A DNA stretch of 9,497 nt. Source: Verrucomicrobiota bacterium. GTDB taxonomy: Bacteria; Verrucomicrobiota; Verrucomicrobiia; Chthoniobacterales; UBA10450. The notes beneath the pieces were generated by a model that saw only the letters and a program-made list of their open reading frames with translations, was not told where the DNA came from and ran no database searches. Within the stretch, counting starts at the first letter, position 1. Each line of letters starts with the position of its first letter. A program made the position numbers and the translations under genes. Shown here piece by piece: positions 1 through 6,974 of the stretch. The DNA lies in contig QHPN01000131.1 in NCBI GenBank assembly GCA_003219115.1, forward strand, positions 1 to 9,497. The letters are read 5' to 3'.

Positions 1-477
1 TGGGAAAGGCTGTTCCGCAGAGTTGTCGACCACAATGATGGCGTGAGTAGGGTCAACTTCCGGGTTCCATCCGCTGATCGTGCCATCAAGGGTGTCGAAA
101 AGGAAGCGGGCCGGAGCTGTCCTGCCATGTGCCGAAATTACAAACTGGTTCGTGCGGTTGTAAGCGACTCCAGTGGGTGTGCCGACCGGTCCGAACGGCT
201 GACTCGGTGCTGGTGGAATAGTTATTATAAGGGGAAGCGGTTTACCAGGCAGCGCTCGGCTTGACTGCGCATAGAATGTTGCCTTTCCAGTTGCCGTGTT
301 GGCTACACAAAACGAACCATCGGGCGCAGTGTCCATACCCCAGCCGTTTAAAAACCGGTCGGTGTAGAAGGCTATTCCCGGTTGGTAGCCGACAAGATTA
401 GTCTGGACGTACTGTGCCGTCGCCGATGTGCTCACTAATACCAGGATAAGAAGGAATATTCGAGAGGTGTTTTTCAT
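1..477 (-). CDS. TIGR03118-family exported protein, N-terminal part (3' end beyond the window)
   Basis: The reading frame is open from an ATG at 477-475 to the window edge, giving 159 codons of the N-terminal part. It starts with a signal peptide: MKNTSRIFLLILVLVSTSATA, probably cleaved before Q22. The mature part reads like the TIGR03118 family. Visible hallmarks are TNLVGYQPGIAFYTDR (residues 26-41), NGWGMD, a FCVANTATG segment like the family's WVADNGTG, IPPAPSQ, PTGVAYN, ApARFLFDTLDGTISGWNPE, and IIVVDNS. These proteins are extracellular or periplasmic, predicted beta-propeller-like, and of unknown function; some members carry a PEP-CTERM sorting tail, but the C-terminus here is out of view. 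An AAGGAA ribosome-binding site lies 7 nt before the ATG. The gene is separated from the upstream kinase by 182 bp holding a REP-like palindrome, so it probably has its own promoter. Family call from remembered motifs; function unknown. Confidence 0.85.
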   Translation of the reverse strand, partial: MKNTSRIFLLILVLVSTSATAQYVQTNLVGYQPGIAFYTDRFLNGWGMDTAPDGSFCVANTATGKATFYAQSSRALPGKPLPLIITIPPAPSQPFGPVGTPTGVAYNRTNQFVISAHGRTAPARFLFDTLDGTISGWNPEVDPTHAIIVVDNSAEQPFP

Positions 478-585
478 AATTCTGTTCCTTGGGATTGATT
501 TCCGTTTCAATAATTACTGAACTGAATCGTGCGCGAGGTTACGCGGAAAAATTGTAGAAGACCGCAGATGACGCGGGCAGGGAAT

Positions 586-649
586 CTGTAGCGGCGCTCT
601 ATGAGCGCCGATTTCCGCTTGATTCGGCGGTCATAGAGCGCCGCTACAG
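586..649. repeat. GTAG-footed REP-like palindrome pair
   Basis: Two 26-nt arms (586-611 and 624-649) are inverted copies matching at 25 of 26 positions, with a 12-nt loop. Each arm is itself a hairpin. In the left arm CGGCGCTC (592-599), loop TAT and GAGCGCCG (603-610) follow a GTAG tetranucleotide (588-591). The right arm is the mirror image, with GTAG at its outer end and one mismatch in the stem. GTAG next to a short hairpin is the layout known for REP elements mobilised by TnpA_REP (RAYT) transposases. The element lies just past the kinase stop on the minus strand. No T-run follows it, so it is not a standard intrinsic terminator, although it could shield mRNA 3' ends. The rest of 478-659 shows nothing recognisable apart from the ribosome-binding site of the gene to the left. 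Confidence 0.85.
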
Positions 650-659
650 AGAAGAACCG

Positions 660-3437
660 CTACTTCAGCGGAATTGGCTCGGCTGCCGTGGCCATGATTT
701 GCTCGAACCGAGGATCACCGCGCAAATCATCCCACATCGGATTTAGTTTTAGATCGCCGAAGCGTGGTCCGCCGGGCACGTGGATGATGGACGAAAGCTG
801 CTCGATGGCGTGATCGCGTTCTCCCAACCAGGCGTAAGCGAGCGCGAGATTTGCGACGTAATCAGGACCTTCAACGGCGTCGCGGTCGAGCGGACGCAGC
901 TCGACCGCGCGACGACATTCCGCAATCGCATCTTCCCTTCTCCCGAGCGCAGCATCGATCACCCCGACCTCTGAAAACATGGTTGGATCGACTGATGGCC
1001 CATTCAGCAGTGGTTCATAGGCGTGGCGGGCTTTGACAGCATAGGCGCGAATTTTCTCCGCATCGGCTTGAGCACGCGCAGCTATTATTGCCCCCACGCC
1101 AGTAAACCGCACCGAGCCCTCGTCTTTCCACGACGCGACAGCTACCCGCTCGGCCTCGAGGTAGTTATGCTCGTAGAGCAGAACCCTCACGAGCAACGCC
1201 GGAAAGGCTTCCTTGCTGGAAAGCTTCTCGATGGCGGCGCGAGCTTTCTCGAGATCGCCTTCGGCAAGCGCCACTTCACCTTTCTCTTTCCAGAACTGAT
1301 CGGCCGCTTCTGGAAACATACCGATAGCCCGATCTGCCGTCTCTTCAGCTTCCTTGTAATGCCGCAGAAGCCGATAGGTGGTTGCGATGGCCGTTGGATG
1401 TGTCGGGTCGCGCGGATCGAGCTCGGCTGCCTTGGCGAAATGGCGCAGCGCTTCCTTCCAGCGATTCAGCCGTCGCTCGATGCGCGCGCTGGTGTCGAAG
1501 ACGTCGGCATTATTCGGTAATAAACGCGCCGCGGTGTCCAGTTCTTCCAAGGCGTGATCGAGATCGCGATTGCCGTAGTAATCAAAAAGAGCCTTAGCCA
1601 GGTGAGTTTCCCCGGCTTCAGGCGCGATTCGTTGCGCGTTATGCAGGGCAACGTCCGCCCGGGTGCGAAATGCGGGCTCGGCCCGCCCAGGAATCCAATA
1701 GAGCGAAAGGTTTGTCTCGGTCAGGAGACAGTAGGCAAGCGCGAAGTTAGAGTCGCGGGCGACGGCTCTTTGCAACAGATCGCTCGCGCCCGCCAATTTC
1801 TGCAATACCTCCAGATTATCCGGGCCGGATGAGCGGGTTAAGAGCTTGGCACGAACATAAAGCTCATAAGCCTCCAGATCATGAGTCGGCTTGGTCTCAA
1901 TCGCAGCTTTTTCCGCACGGTTAATCTTCTTACTAAGCTGGCTGGCGATCTTTTGGGCCAGCTCGCTTTGAATCGCGAACACATCCGTTAAGTCGCGATC
2001 GTACTGCTCGGCCCAAACATGGGTGTCATCTCGAGTATCTATCAACTGAGCGTTGAGATGAACTTTGTCGCCAGACTTGCGCACGCTTCCTTCCAGCACA
2101 TGCGAGACGCGTAAGGCGCGACCGATTTCCCGCGTATTTCGTACGCCTCGATATTGCATCACGCTCGTGCGGCTGATAACTTTCAAGTCGGCCACTTTCG
2201 CCAGCTTCGTCAGGATATCGTCCTGCATTCCGTCGACGAAGGAGGCGTTTTCTTTCTCGTCACCCAGATTTTCGAACGGGAGCACTGCAATTCCGGCCGG
2301 TGGAAGTCGCTCCTCATTTCGTGAAAACATAAAGGCAAGCACGGTTGTCAGGGCCAGTGACAGCGGCACTAACGCAGCGAGTGCCGGATTACGCCGCACC
2401 CTTTTGCCGCCGCGCCCGAGCAGGCCGGTCCGGCGTGCACGAATCGGCTCGTGTCGCGACCAGCGCTCAAGATCTTCCGCCAGTTCCAACGCAGAGGCAT
2501 AACGACGCTGCGGGTCTTTCTCGAGACACTTCAAAGAAATTGTCGCAATATCGCGATCGATCTTTGGATTCCAGAGATGGGGATGACGCGGTTCAACTTG
2601 CAAAACGAGCCGGATAGTTTCGAAAGTAGTTCCGCCGGCAAAGGGTGGATAACCGGTCAGTAGTTGATATAACACAGCCCCAAGTCCGTAGACATCGGTA
2701 GCATTGGTCAACGGTTTCATCGCTGCTTGCTCCGGCGCGATGTAACTGGGTGTGCCGAGCACGTCCATAGTCCGGGTAATTGTGCTTTCACTCTCGATCA
2801 GACGCGCCAGACCGAAATCGGTCAGATGTGGTTCGCCTTCCTTATCGAGTAGAATGTTCCCGGGCTTAATATCGCGATGCAAAATCCCGCGTTGATGTGC
2901 GTAGTGTAGCGTGCGCGCCACTTTCACAATTAGTTCGACCGCGCGCCGCACTGGCATCGGCTGGTCGCCGGCGATTTTATCGAGCTGACCACCCTCAATG
3001 CACTTCATGCTGAAGTAGCACGAACCATCGCGCTCGCCGATCTCATAGATTGGAACGATGCCGGGATGATCCAGGCTGGCTGCCGCCTCAGCTTCGAGGC
3101 GAAACCGTCTAATATGAGCCTCTGTCGCCCAATGCCCGACGCCGATCACCTTAAGCGCTACAATCCGGTTGAGGCTTTTTTGCCGCGCGCGAAACACCAC
3201 CCCCTGACCACCGCGCCCAATTTCTTCGAGTAATTCGTAATCCCCGAAGTTCATCATCAGTGGCGCTTTGCCGTCTCGTAGGTCTTCCGCCAAACCGTCA
3301 GGCCCTAGACCACTTTCGATAAGACAAGCCGGACAGGATTGCCCAGGCAGCCGGGACGAGATAGCCGCGCCACATCGGGCGCAGACTTTGCCTTTCGTCA
3401 GCTGCCGTTTATCAATCATCTCAACTGAGTGATGCAC
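660..3437 (-). CDS. Transmembrane Ser/Thr protein kinase with zinc ribbon, TolB-like domain and TPR repeats
   Basis: About 925 aa from a GTG at 3437-3435. Order of domains: a four-cysteine zinc ribbon (C19xxC22, C35xxC38); a Hanks-type kinase domain (about 67-330); one membrane helix (about 352-371); a TolB/FlgO-like domain (about 382-500, IAVLPFENLGD to HVWAEQYDRDLTDVF); then a long helical TPR-type region to the end. The kinase looks active: P-loop GRGGQG (74-79), lysine in ALKV (K96), HRDIKPGN (D189), DFG (207-209) and APE (234-236). The kinase would be cytoplasmic and the TolB/TPR part periplasmic, suggesting a receptor that senses envelope or ligand state. The upstream neighbour is an STK-type ECF sigma factor ending 16 nt before this start, so the two form an operon and the kinase may control the sigma factor. 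Other starts are TTG at 3470, overlapping the sigma gene, and ATG at 3419, with no clear ribosome-binding site. The substrate is not visible. Confidence 0.95.
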   Translation of the reverse strand: MHHSVEMIDKRQLTKGKVCARCGAAISSRLPGQSCPACLIESGLGPDGLAEDLRDGKAPLMMNFGDYELLEEIGRGGQGVVFRARQKSLNRIVALKVIGVGHWATEAHIRRFRLEAEAAASLDHPGIVPIYEIGERDGSCYFSMKCIEGGQLDKIAGDQPMPVRRAVELIVKVARTLHYAHQRGILHRDIKPGNILLDKEGEPHLTDFGLARLIESESTITRTMDVLGTPSYIAPEQAAMKPLTNATDVYGLGAVLYQLLTGYPPFAGGTTFETIRLVLQVEPRHPHLWNPKIDRDIATISLKCLEKDPQRRYASALELAEDLERWSRHEPIRARRTGLLGRGGKRVRRNPALAALVPLSLALTTVLAFMFSRNEERLPPAGIAVLPFENLGDEKENASFVDGMQDDILTKLAKVADLKVISRTSVMQYRGVRNTREIGRALRVSHVLEGSVRKSGDKVHLNAQLIDTRDDTHVWAEQYDRDLTDVFAIQSELAQKIASQLSKKINRAEKAAIETKPTHDLEAYELYVRAKLLTRSSGPDNLEVLQKLAGASDLLQRAVARDSNFALAYCLLTETNLSLYWIPGRAEPAFRTRADVALHNAQRIAPEAGETHLAKALFDYYGNRDLDHALEELDTAARLLPNNADVFDTSARIERRLNRWKEALRHFAKAAELDPRDPTHPTAIATTYRLLRHYKEAEETADRAIGMFPEAADQFWKEKGEVALAEGDLEKARAAIEKLSSKEAFPALLVRVLLYEHNYLEAERVAVASWKDEGSVRFTGVGAIIAARAQADAEKIRAYAVKARHAYEPLLNGPSVDPTMFSEVGVIDAALGRREDAIAECRRAVELRPLDRDAVEGPDYVANLALAYAWLGERDHAIEQLSSIIHVPGGPRFGDLKLNPMWDDLRGDPRFEQIMATAAEPIPLK

Positions 3438-3444
3438 GGATTTT

Positions 3445-3448
3445 TCCT
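3445..3448 (-). promoter_or_regulatory. Ribosome-binding site that supports a GTG start for the kinase
   Basis: AGGA (within CAGGAAAAATCC) lies 7 nt before the GTG at 3437-3435, in the short gap after the sigma-factor stop. Neither the TTG at 3470 nor the ATG at 3419 has a comparable site at proper spacing. Many genes of such lineages lack a Shine-Dalgarno sequence, so this favours but does not prove the GTG start. Confidence 0.5.
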
Positions 3449-3453
3449 GTTGG

Positions 3454-4209
3454 TTACGGCCGCAGCGCAATCATCAGTTCACGCAACTCGCCTTCCACGT
3501 CCGCAGGAGTTGCAACGGTCTGGGCAACCTCTTCGCGCAACAATTGTCGATACCGCTGCCGCAAACGATGGAAAGCCTGCTTCACGGCGTTTTCGGTCAT
3601 GCCAAACTCGCGCGCGATTTGACTTTGCGCTGGCGGATCCGGCTCGCCGGAAAGCAGTTCGCTTAGACGTTCCGTGAGACCGGGCCGGCCAAGGTGCTGA
3701 CCCTCAACCAGCAAACGCGCAAATACCCGGTCCAGTACTGTTAGCGCCCAGTGCCGGTCATAAACGCGGTCCGGACTGAGAGCTTGCTCTTCAACGTCTA
3801 CACATTCTTCACTTCGCAAATAGTCAAAAGAAATCGGGACGCGACCTTCACCACGTTTGCGCGCCATAGCTCGGCGGCGGTCATTGGCCAGAAAATGTTT
3901 TAGTGATCCAAGCAGGTAGGAGCGTAATCGCCCCTTCTCCTGCCGTACTGCGGCAAAGTCTCCGCGTTCGAGCAATTGCGCGAAAAAATCCTGGGTAAGA
4001 TCTTGCGCGTCTTCGGCCGTTTTACCCTCCCTCCGCAGGAAGGAATAAATAGGCCGCCAATAAATTCGACAAAGTTCCTCTAACGCACGTTGTGCCAACG
4101 GCGACTCCGCTTGCGCGTCCATCACTAAACTCCAGCGCGTCGTTGTAAACGCCACACCACTGGCTGCGAAGTTTTGGGCCGGCACCTTTCCATCACAGCG
4201 CAAAACCAT
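3454..4209 (-). CDS. RNA polymerase ECF sigma factor of the kinase-linked type
   Basis: 251 aa from the ATG at 4209-4207. The protein opens with FTTTRWSLVMDAQ and has sigma region 2 as LEELCRIYWRPIYSFLRR (43-60) and EDAQDLTQDFFAQLLER (66-82). KGRLRSYLLGSLKHFLANDRRRA follows (92-114), then a linker. Region 4 has a helix-turn-helix at about 195-222 (QIAREFGMTENAVKQAFHRLRQRYRQLL). The C-terminal LREEVAQTVATPADVEGELR tail is typical of the group found beside serine/threonine kinases in Verrucomicrobiota and Planctomycetota. It would direct RNA polymerase to a dedicated regulon, and no anti-sigma gene is adjacent; the downstream kinase is the likely partner. The frame stays open to a GTG at 4299, but the extra 30 residues are hydrophobic and unlike the family, so I reject that extension. 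A GTG at 4185 is another possible start. No clear ribosome-binding site precedes the ATG. Confidence 0.93.
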   Translation of the reverse strand: MVLRCDGKVPAQNFAASGVAFTTTRWSLVMDAQAESPLAQRALEELCRIYWRPIYSFLRREGKTAEDAQDLTQDFFAQLLERGDFAAVRQEKGRLRSYLLGSLKHFLANDRRRAMARKRGEGRVPISFDYLRSEECVDVEEQALSPDRVYDRHWALTVLDRVFARLLVEGQHLGRPGLTERLSELLSGEPDPPAQSQIAREFGMTENAVKQAFHRLRQRYRQLLREEVAQTVATPADVEGELRELMIALRP

Positions 4210-4368
4210 GGTGAAAATCAAGACAATAACCGCGCTCAAGAGTGCCCCGACTTTTATGCTACTTCGTCGTTTCCCGGCCCCAACTCGATTGCAAAACACC
4301 GACGAAAGTTTGATTTTTCAGGCGCCGTTTGTTCCGATTTTGATCTTGAGGGGTCGCGTGCCCGCCCG

Positions 4369-4704
4369 CTAACCAGATTTAGACGACCGTATGAGTCGTT
4401 TCGGCGCTAGCCGCCGCCACGAGCGGTCGACGATCTCGCGAAAACGTTCCTCTGTAATGCGCGGCAAATGCACATTCGTCCACCCTTGGTGCGACCAGGC
4501 ATTGGTTGAGAAAACACCGGGAGAAGATTTTAAGAGGTCCCTCTGTTCGGCCGGCGAAAGTTTCACTACCGCGCGAGCTTCCCTGGGCCAAAGGGTCGCG
4601 AAGATCTTGTTTTTAACCCGAAAATCGGGGTGTCCGTGATGTTGTCCTTCTTCCGCCTCTGGCATGGACAATGCAATCCTTCGGGCGGTGGTAACGCTGA
4701 TCAT
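4369..4704 (-). CDS. MmcQ/YjbR-family protein
   Basis: 111 aa from an ATG at 4704-4702. The start MISVTTARRIALSMPEAEE matches the usual beginning of this family, which supports the start although no Shine-Dalgarno site is visible. The rest follows the family pattern: GHPDFRVKNKIFATLW (24-39), a VVKLSPAEQRDLL segment, and SHQGWTNVHL (71-80) before a C-terminal helix with basic residues. Members are small single-domain proteins with a CyaY-like or double-wing fold, often labelled DNA-binding, but their molecular role is not established. The gene stands alone: 152 bp with a degenerate REP separates it from the gene before, and 159 bp from the sigma-factor start. I saw no obvious terminator or promoter in 4210-4368. 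The family call is firm and the function unknown. Confidence 0.9.
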   Translation of the reverse strand: MISVTTARRIALSMPEAEEGQHHGHPDFRVKNKIFATLWPREARAVVKLSPAEQRDLLKSSPGVFSTNAWSHQGWTNVHLPRITEERFREIVDRSWRRLAPKRLIRSSKSG

Positions 4705-4752
4705 AGATAAAGGTAAGTACTGTTGAAACTATAGCAGGATCCCTCACGGGTT

Positions 4753-4813
4753 GCAGAGGCGGTTGTGCCAACCGCCTGTTTATAGATTCTGCGCTTGACA
4801 CAGGCGCCGCTAC
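4753..4813. repeat. Degenerate REP pair
   Basis: A perfect 9-bp hairpin, AGGCGGTTG (4757-4765) with loop TGC and CAACCGCCT (4769-4777), follows a GCAG foot at 4753-4756. A weaker hairpin, GCGCTT/AGGCGC (4791-4796 and 4802-4807), is followed by CCG and a CTAC foot (GTAG on the other strand) at 4810-4813. The second half resembles the element at 586-649 (GTAGCGGCGC on the minus strand) while the first half has a different stem, so this looks like a decayed or hybrid REP pair. It fills most of the space between the 49-aa gene and the YjbR-family gene. No gene was seen in 4705-4856. Confidence 0.65.
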
Positions 4814-4856
4814 AACTCGCTCCATCCTCGCATCCCCACGCTGCGTTCTAGGAATC

Positions 4857-5006
4857 TTACGCGCGTTTGAAAAACTGCACAGCTTTCTCGTGCTTCTTCG
4901 CCGCCGCGTGTGTTCTAAACGTGCCAAGATTCCGTCGCTTACCTGTTTTTGGATTTTTCTTCCGCGAATATAAACGGTAACTGCCGGACTTAAGTTTTCG
5001 AATCAT
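4857..5006 (-). CDS. 49-residue basic conserved small protein
   Basis: A short gene from an ATG at 5006-5004 to a TAA at 4859-4857. The product begins MIRKLKSGSYRLYSRK, continues KNPKTGKRRNLGTFRTHAAAKKHEKAVQ, and ends FFKRA. It is strongly basic, with no membrane segment and no cysteine. I recognise the pattern (LKSGxYRLYSRKxxPKTGKRRNLGTF) as a small protein seen in many unrelated bacteria with no known function. The GRRNLGTF-like beta hairpin followed by an AAAKKHE helix resembles an AP2-like or integrase arm-type DNA-binding fold, which is an inference only. Its ribosome-binding site AGGGGA (5016-5011) overlaps the stop codon of the DUF2231-Rieske gene, and the gap is 8 bp, so it is translated from the same mRNA. 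It is easily missed by length-filtered gene finding. Confidence 0.85.
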   Translation of the reverse strand: MIRKLKSGSYRLYSRKKNPKTGKRRNLGTFRTHAAAKKHEKAVQFFKRA

Positions 5007-5014
5007 GTTATCCC

Positions 5015-5851
5015 CTATCCAGATGGGACGCCAACATAGATTTTACCATCCCGTTGTTCCACCCTGAACGTTTTCAAATCCACTTTGGCCGGCCCGTTGG
5101 TAACCTTTCCAGTGCGAATGTCGAAACACGAGTTATGCCACGGGCATTGCACGTTGAACCCGTGGAAGCTGCCTTCGGAAAGTGGACCGTAACGGTGGGT
5201 GCAAAATTCCTGGAAGGCAAAAAACTGATCATCGATTCGCGCGATCGTCATCACCTGTTCATCAATTTCGATTCGTAGTGTTTCACCATCGCGCAATCCT
5301 TTCGCTTCGGGAACAGGAACAAACGTCACATCGCCCTCTTTCTCCGCACTAGCTCTTGAAAGGTGAATGGTATCCGTTGGACGTGGAGTAGGACGTTTAT
5401 GACGTCCGACCGCGATTCCTTCATCGTAAACCAGGCGACCACCTAGGTAGCCAGACGCAGATAGAGCACCGATCCCAAAGATAGAAAGGACGAGCGGCAT
5501 CCAACCAACCTTTGGCTCCGCCAGCGCGGGAGCGCGAATCCACAAATTGATCGTATAAATGGCGACGACAATGAGATTCAAAGTCATATGGGTGGTAGCG
5601 GTGCGCTTTCCGGGATGATCACGGCGGATGTCGGTATAATCGACGAAACCGGGCACAGCCGCGAGCAACGCGGTGACTATTCCCAGGAGCATCGCATAAA
5701 ACGAACCGCGCAACAGCGCTGGCACGTCAGGACATGCGAGACTAACGAGATCGAGGATAAAACTGAGGAGAAACAGCCCGATCGGAAAATGCACCAGCAT
5801 GGGATGAACCGGATGCTGCAGTGGTTTGCCTTCGAGTAGATCTTTGAACAT
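5015..5851 (-). CDS. DUF2231 membrane domain fused to a Rieske [2Fe-2S] domain
   Basis: 278 aa from an ATG at 5851-5849. Residues 1-150 form a DUF2231 membrane domain: HPVHPMLVHFPIG near the start, then four hydrophobic helices at about 19-40, 50-70, 90-106 and 117-138, ending YLGGRLVYDEGIAVGR. A proline-rich linker (152-160) leads to a Rieske domain (about 174-276). Its ligands are complete: C217-T-H219, 16 residues, then C236-P-W-H239, the CxH...CxxH set that binds a 2Fe-2S cluster. The sequence resembles Rieske-type ferredoxins more than the cytochrome bc1 subunit. The role is probably electron transfer at the membrane; the partner is unknown. A GAGGA site 8 nt before the ATG decides this start against longer in-frame options. 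It follows the stand-alone DUF2231 gene by 4 bp and precedes the 49-aa gene by 8 bp. No missing key residue was seen. Confidence 0.94.
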   Translation of the reverse strand: MFKDLLEGKPLQHPVHPMLVHFPIGLFLLSFILDLVSLACPDVPALLRGSFYAMLLGIVTALLAAVPGFVDYTDIRRDHPGKRTATTHMTLNLIVVAIYTINLWIRAPALAEPKVGWMPLVLSIFGIGALSASGYLGGRLVYDEGIAVGRHKRPTPRPTDTIHLSRASAEKEGDVTFVPVPEAKGLRDGETLRIEIDEQVMTIARIDDQFFAFQEFCTHRYGPLSEGSFHGFNVQCPWHNSCFDIRTGKVTNGPAKVDLKTFRVEQRDGKIYVGVPSG

Positions 5852-5855
5852 GACT

Positions 5856-6377
5856 CTATTCCTCGGGAAGGTTGGCCCCGCCGGCGGCCGCGAGCTTGCG
5901 CCATTTCTTTTTCGACATTCGCGCGACGCTGATCCCATACTCGTAAACCATTCGCCCACCCAGATAGGCCGACACGATCAGGATCAAGGTGCCGACGGCG
6001 GACAGCAGCAGCGGTATTTGATCAACTTGGGTGGCTTCGTGAAAGGTAGGCCAACGCAGGTATAAATTAACAGCAAATAGGATAGCTACGACGAGATTGA
6101 GCAGCATATGATAAAGCCCAATCTTCCATGCCGGCTTCTCCCTTTTGATCCCGCTCCAATCAACCAATCCTGTTGGCACGGCGATGATCGCAGCCGCCAA
6201 GCCGAAAGCGATCGCGTAAAATGATAGGCGGACGATGGAGTTGCCGCCAACCTGGCGCTGCGAAAGCAAATCGAAGATGAGCGCACTCGGCCACATCGCC
6301 ATCGGAATATGGGCCAGGATCGGATGCAACGGATGCCCAAGCCATGTTCCTTTCAGAATCTCCAGCAACCATTTCAT
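5856..6377 (-). CDS. DUF2231 four-helix membrane protein
   Basis: 173 aa from an ATG at 6377-6375, the first gene of a three-gene operon. The protein has the family's N-terminal signature GHPLHPILAHIPMAMW (14-29) and four membrane helices at about 22-40, 53-74, 89-107 and 119-140. GLVDWSGIKRE (70-80) and YLGGRMVYEYGISVAR (138-153) are also family-typical, and a short basic tail follows. DUF2231 proteins are membrane proteins of unknown reaction. The conserved histidines could bind heme or metal, but that is inference. The protein is a paralogue of the membrane half of the next gene, whose start lies 4 bp after this stop, so the two may form a heterodimer in one redox complex. The open frame runs back to 6482, but that extension is translated REP sequence and is not credible. 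No good Shine-Dalgarno site precedes the ATG. Confidence 0.92.
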   Translation of the reverse strand: MKWLLEILKGTWLGHPLHPILAHIPMAMWPSALIFDLLSQRQVGGNSIVRLSFYAIAFGLAAAIIAVPTGLVDWSGIKREKPAWKIGLYHMLLNLVVAILFAVNLYLRWPTFHEATQVDQIPLLLSAVGTLILIVSAYLGGRMVYEYGISVARMSKKKWRKLAAAGGANLPEE

Positions 6378-6444
6378 GGGATGGAATTTGTCTTGCCTAC
6401 ATTTATTCGCGATTGCGCGGTTCCGAGGATGTTCGGGAACAATT

Positions 6445-6512
6445 GGCAGGCGGTGCGCCTGCCCTACCCTTGGGCGGCGCACAAACTTTGTAGGGCAAGC
6501 GCTCCGCTTGCC
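6445..6512. repeat. REP pair on the left side of the RAYT gene
   Basis: Two hairpins face each other. The first is GGCAGGCG (6445-6452), loop GTG, CGCCTGCC (6456-6463), then CTAC (6464-6467). The second is GTAG (6490-6493), GGCAAGCG (6494-6501), loop CTC, CGCTTGCC (6505-6512). Read outward from the centre, each is a GTAG foot plus an 8-bp perfect stem with a 3-nt loop. The stems differ by a compensated G:C to A:T pair. The pair ends 7 bp from the RAYT stop codon and has a near-identical direct copy at 6975-7048. Confidence 0.9.
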
Positions 6513-6519
6513 GTCTTAA

Positions 6520-6961
6520 TCACGAATCATTCTCGCCCAAGCCGATTTGGTATGGCCAATCTCCGGAATTGCTAACGAGGCCGGCGCGCCCAGGATTTTC
6601 CTGAAGATAACGCCACTTTTCATGGAGCGATTCATCGGAACGCAGCAGGCGATCAAAACACCCACGCTGCCATTCCCATGACGCGGATAGCTCCTCGCGA
6701 ATCCAGCGCTTGAACGCGCCTGAGAAATTCCCCAACTTTGGCCTCTCGATCTTCGGGACCGACGATAACATGAAGATGATCGGGCATCAGGACAGCGGCG
6801 AGTACCTTCCAGTTGCGGAGTTTCGCCACCGCCTTCTTGAAAGCGCTAAACGCCGCCTCGTTCGCCAAAACCGGTTTCCGACCTACAACACAAATCGTAA
6901 TGAAATAAATGACCGGTTTCTACCAGCCTATCAAAACCGGAATGCGTGGCGGATGGCCCAT
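6520..6961 (-). pseudogene. REP-associated tyrosine transposase (RAYT, Y1/IS200-like), inactivated
   Basis: From an ATG at 6961-6959 the frame reads MGHPPRIPVLIGW, a TAG at 6922-6920 (codon 14), then KPVIYFITICVVGRKPVLAN. It continues through the metal-binding motif MPDHLHVIV and DREAK. At the four-C run 6730-6733 (GGGG on the coding strand) the frame must shift by one base to continue as NFSGAFKRWIREEL and WQRGCFDRLLRSDESLHEKW. The last part is RYLQENPGRAGLV (with the candidate catalytic tyrosine) and WPYQIG, to a TGA at 6522-6520. Correcting both lesions gives about 146 aa, the normal size for this family of single-strand DNA transposases. The HUH-type HLH and the tyrosine region are intact, so the damage is recent or partly a sequencing error in the G run. 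REP hairpins flank the gene at 7 and 13 bp. Confidence 0.9.
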
Positions 6962-6974
6962 AACAAACGGCGTT

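Noticed and set aside
43..264. Plus-strand open frame near the left edge
   Set aside because: It is antisense to the TIGR03118-family gene, which has a signal peptide, a ribosome-binding site and family motifs.
586..649. Intrinsic terminator for the kinase operon
   Set aside because: The hairpin is strong but no T-run follows on the minus strand, and the GTAG feet fit a REP element better.
1023..2617. Several plus-strand open frames inside the kinase gene
   Set aside because: They are antisense shadows of a GC-rich coding region whose minus-strand product has clear kinase, TolB-like and TPR features.
4210..4299. N-terminal extension of the sigma factor from a GTG at 4299
   Set aside because: The 30 extra residues include a hydrophobic stretch foreign to ECF sigma factors, and there is no ribosome-binding site.
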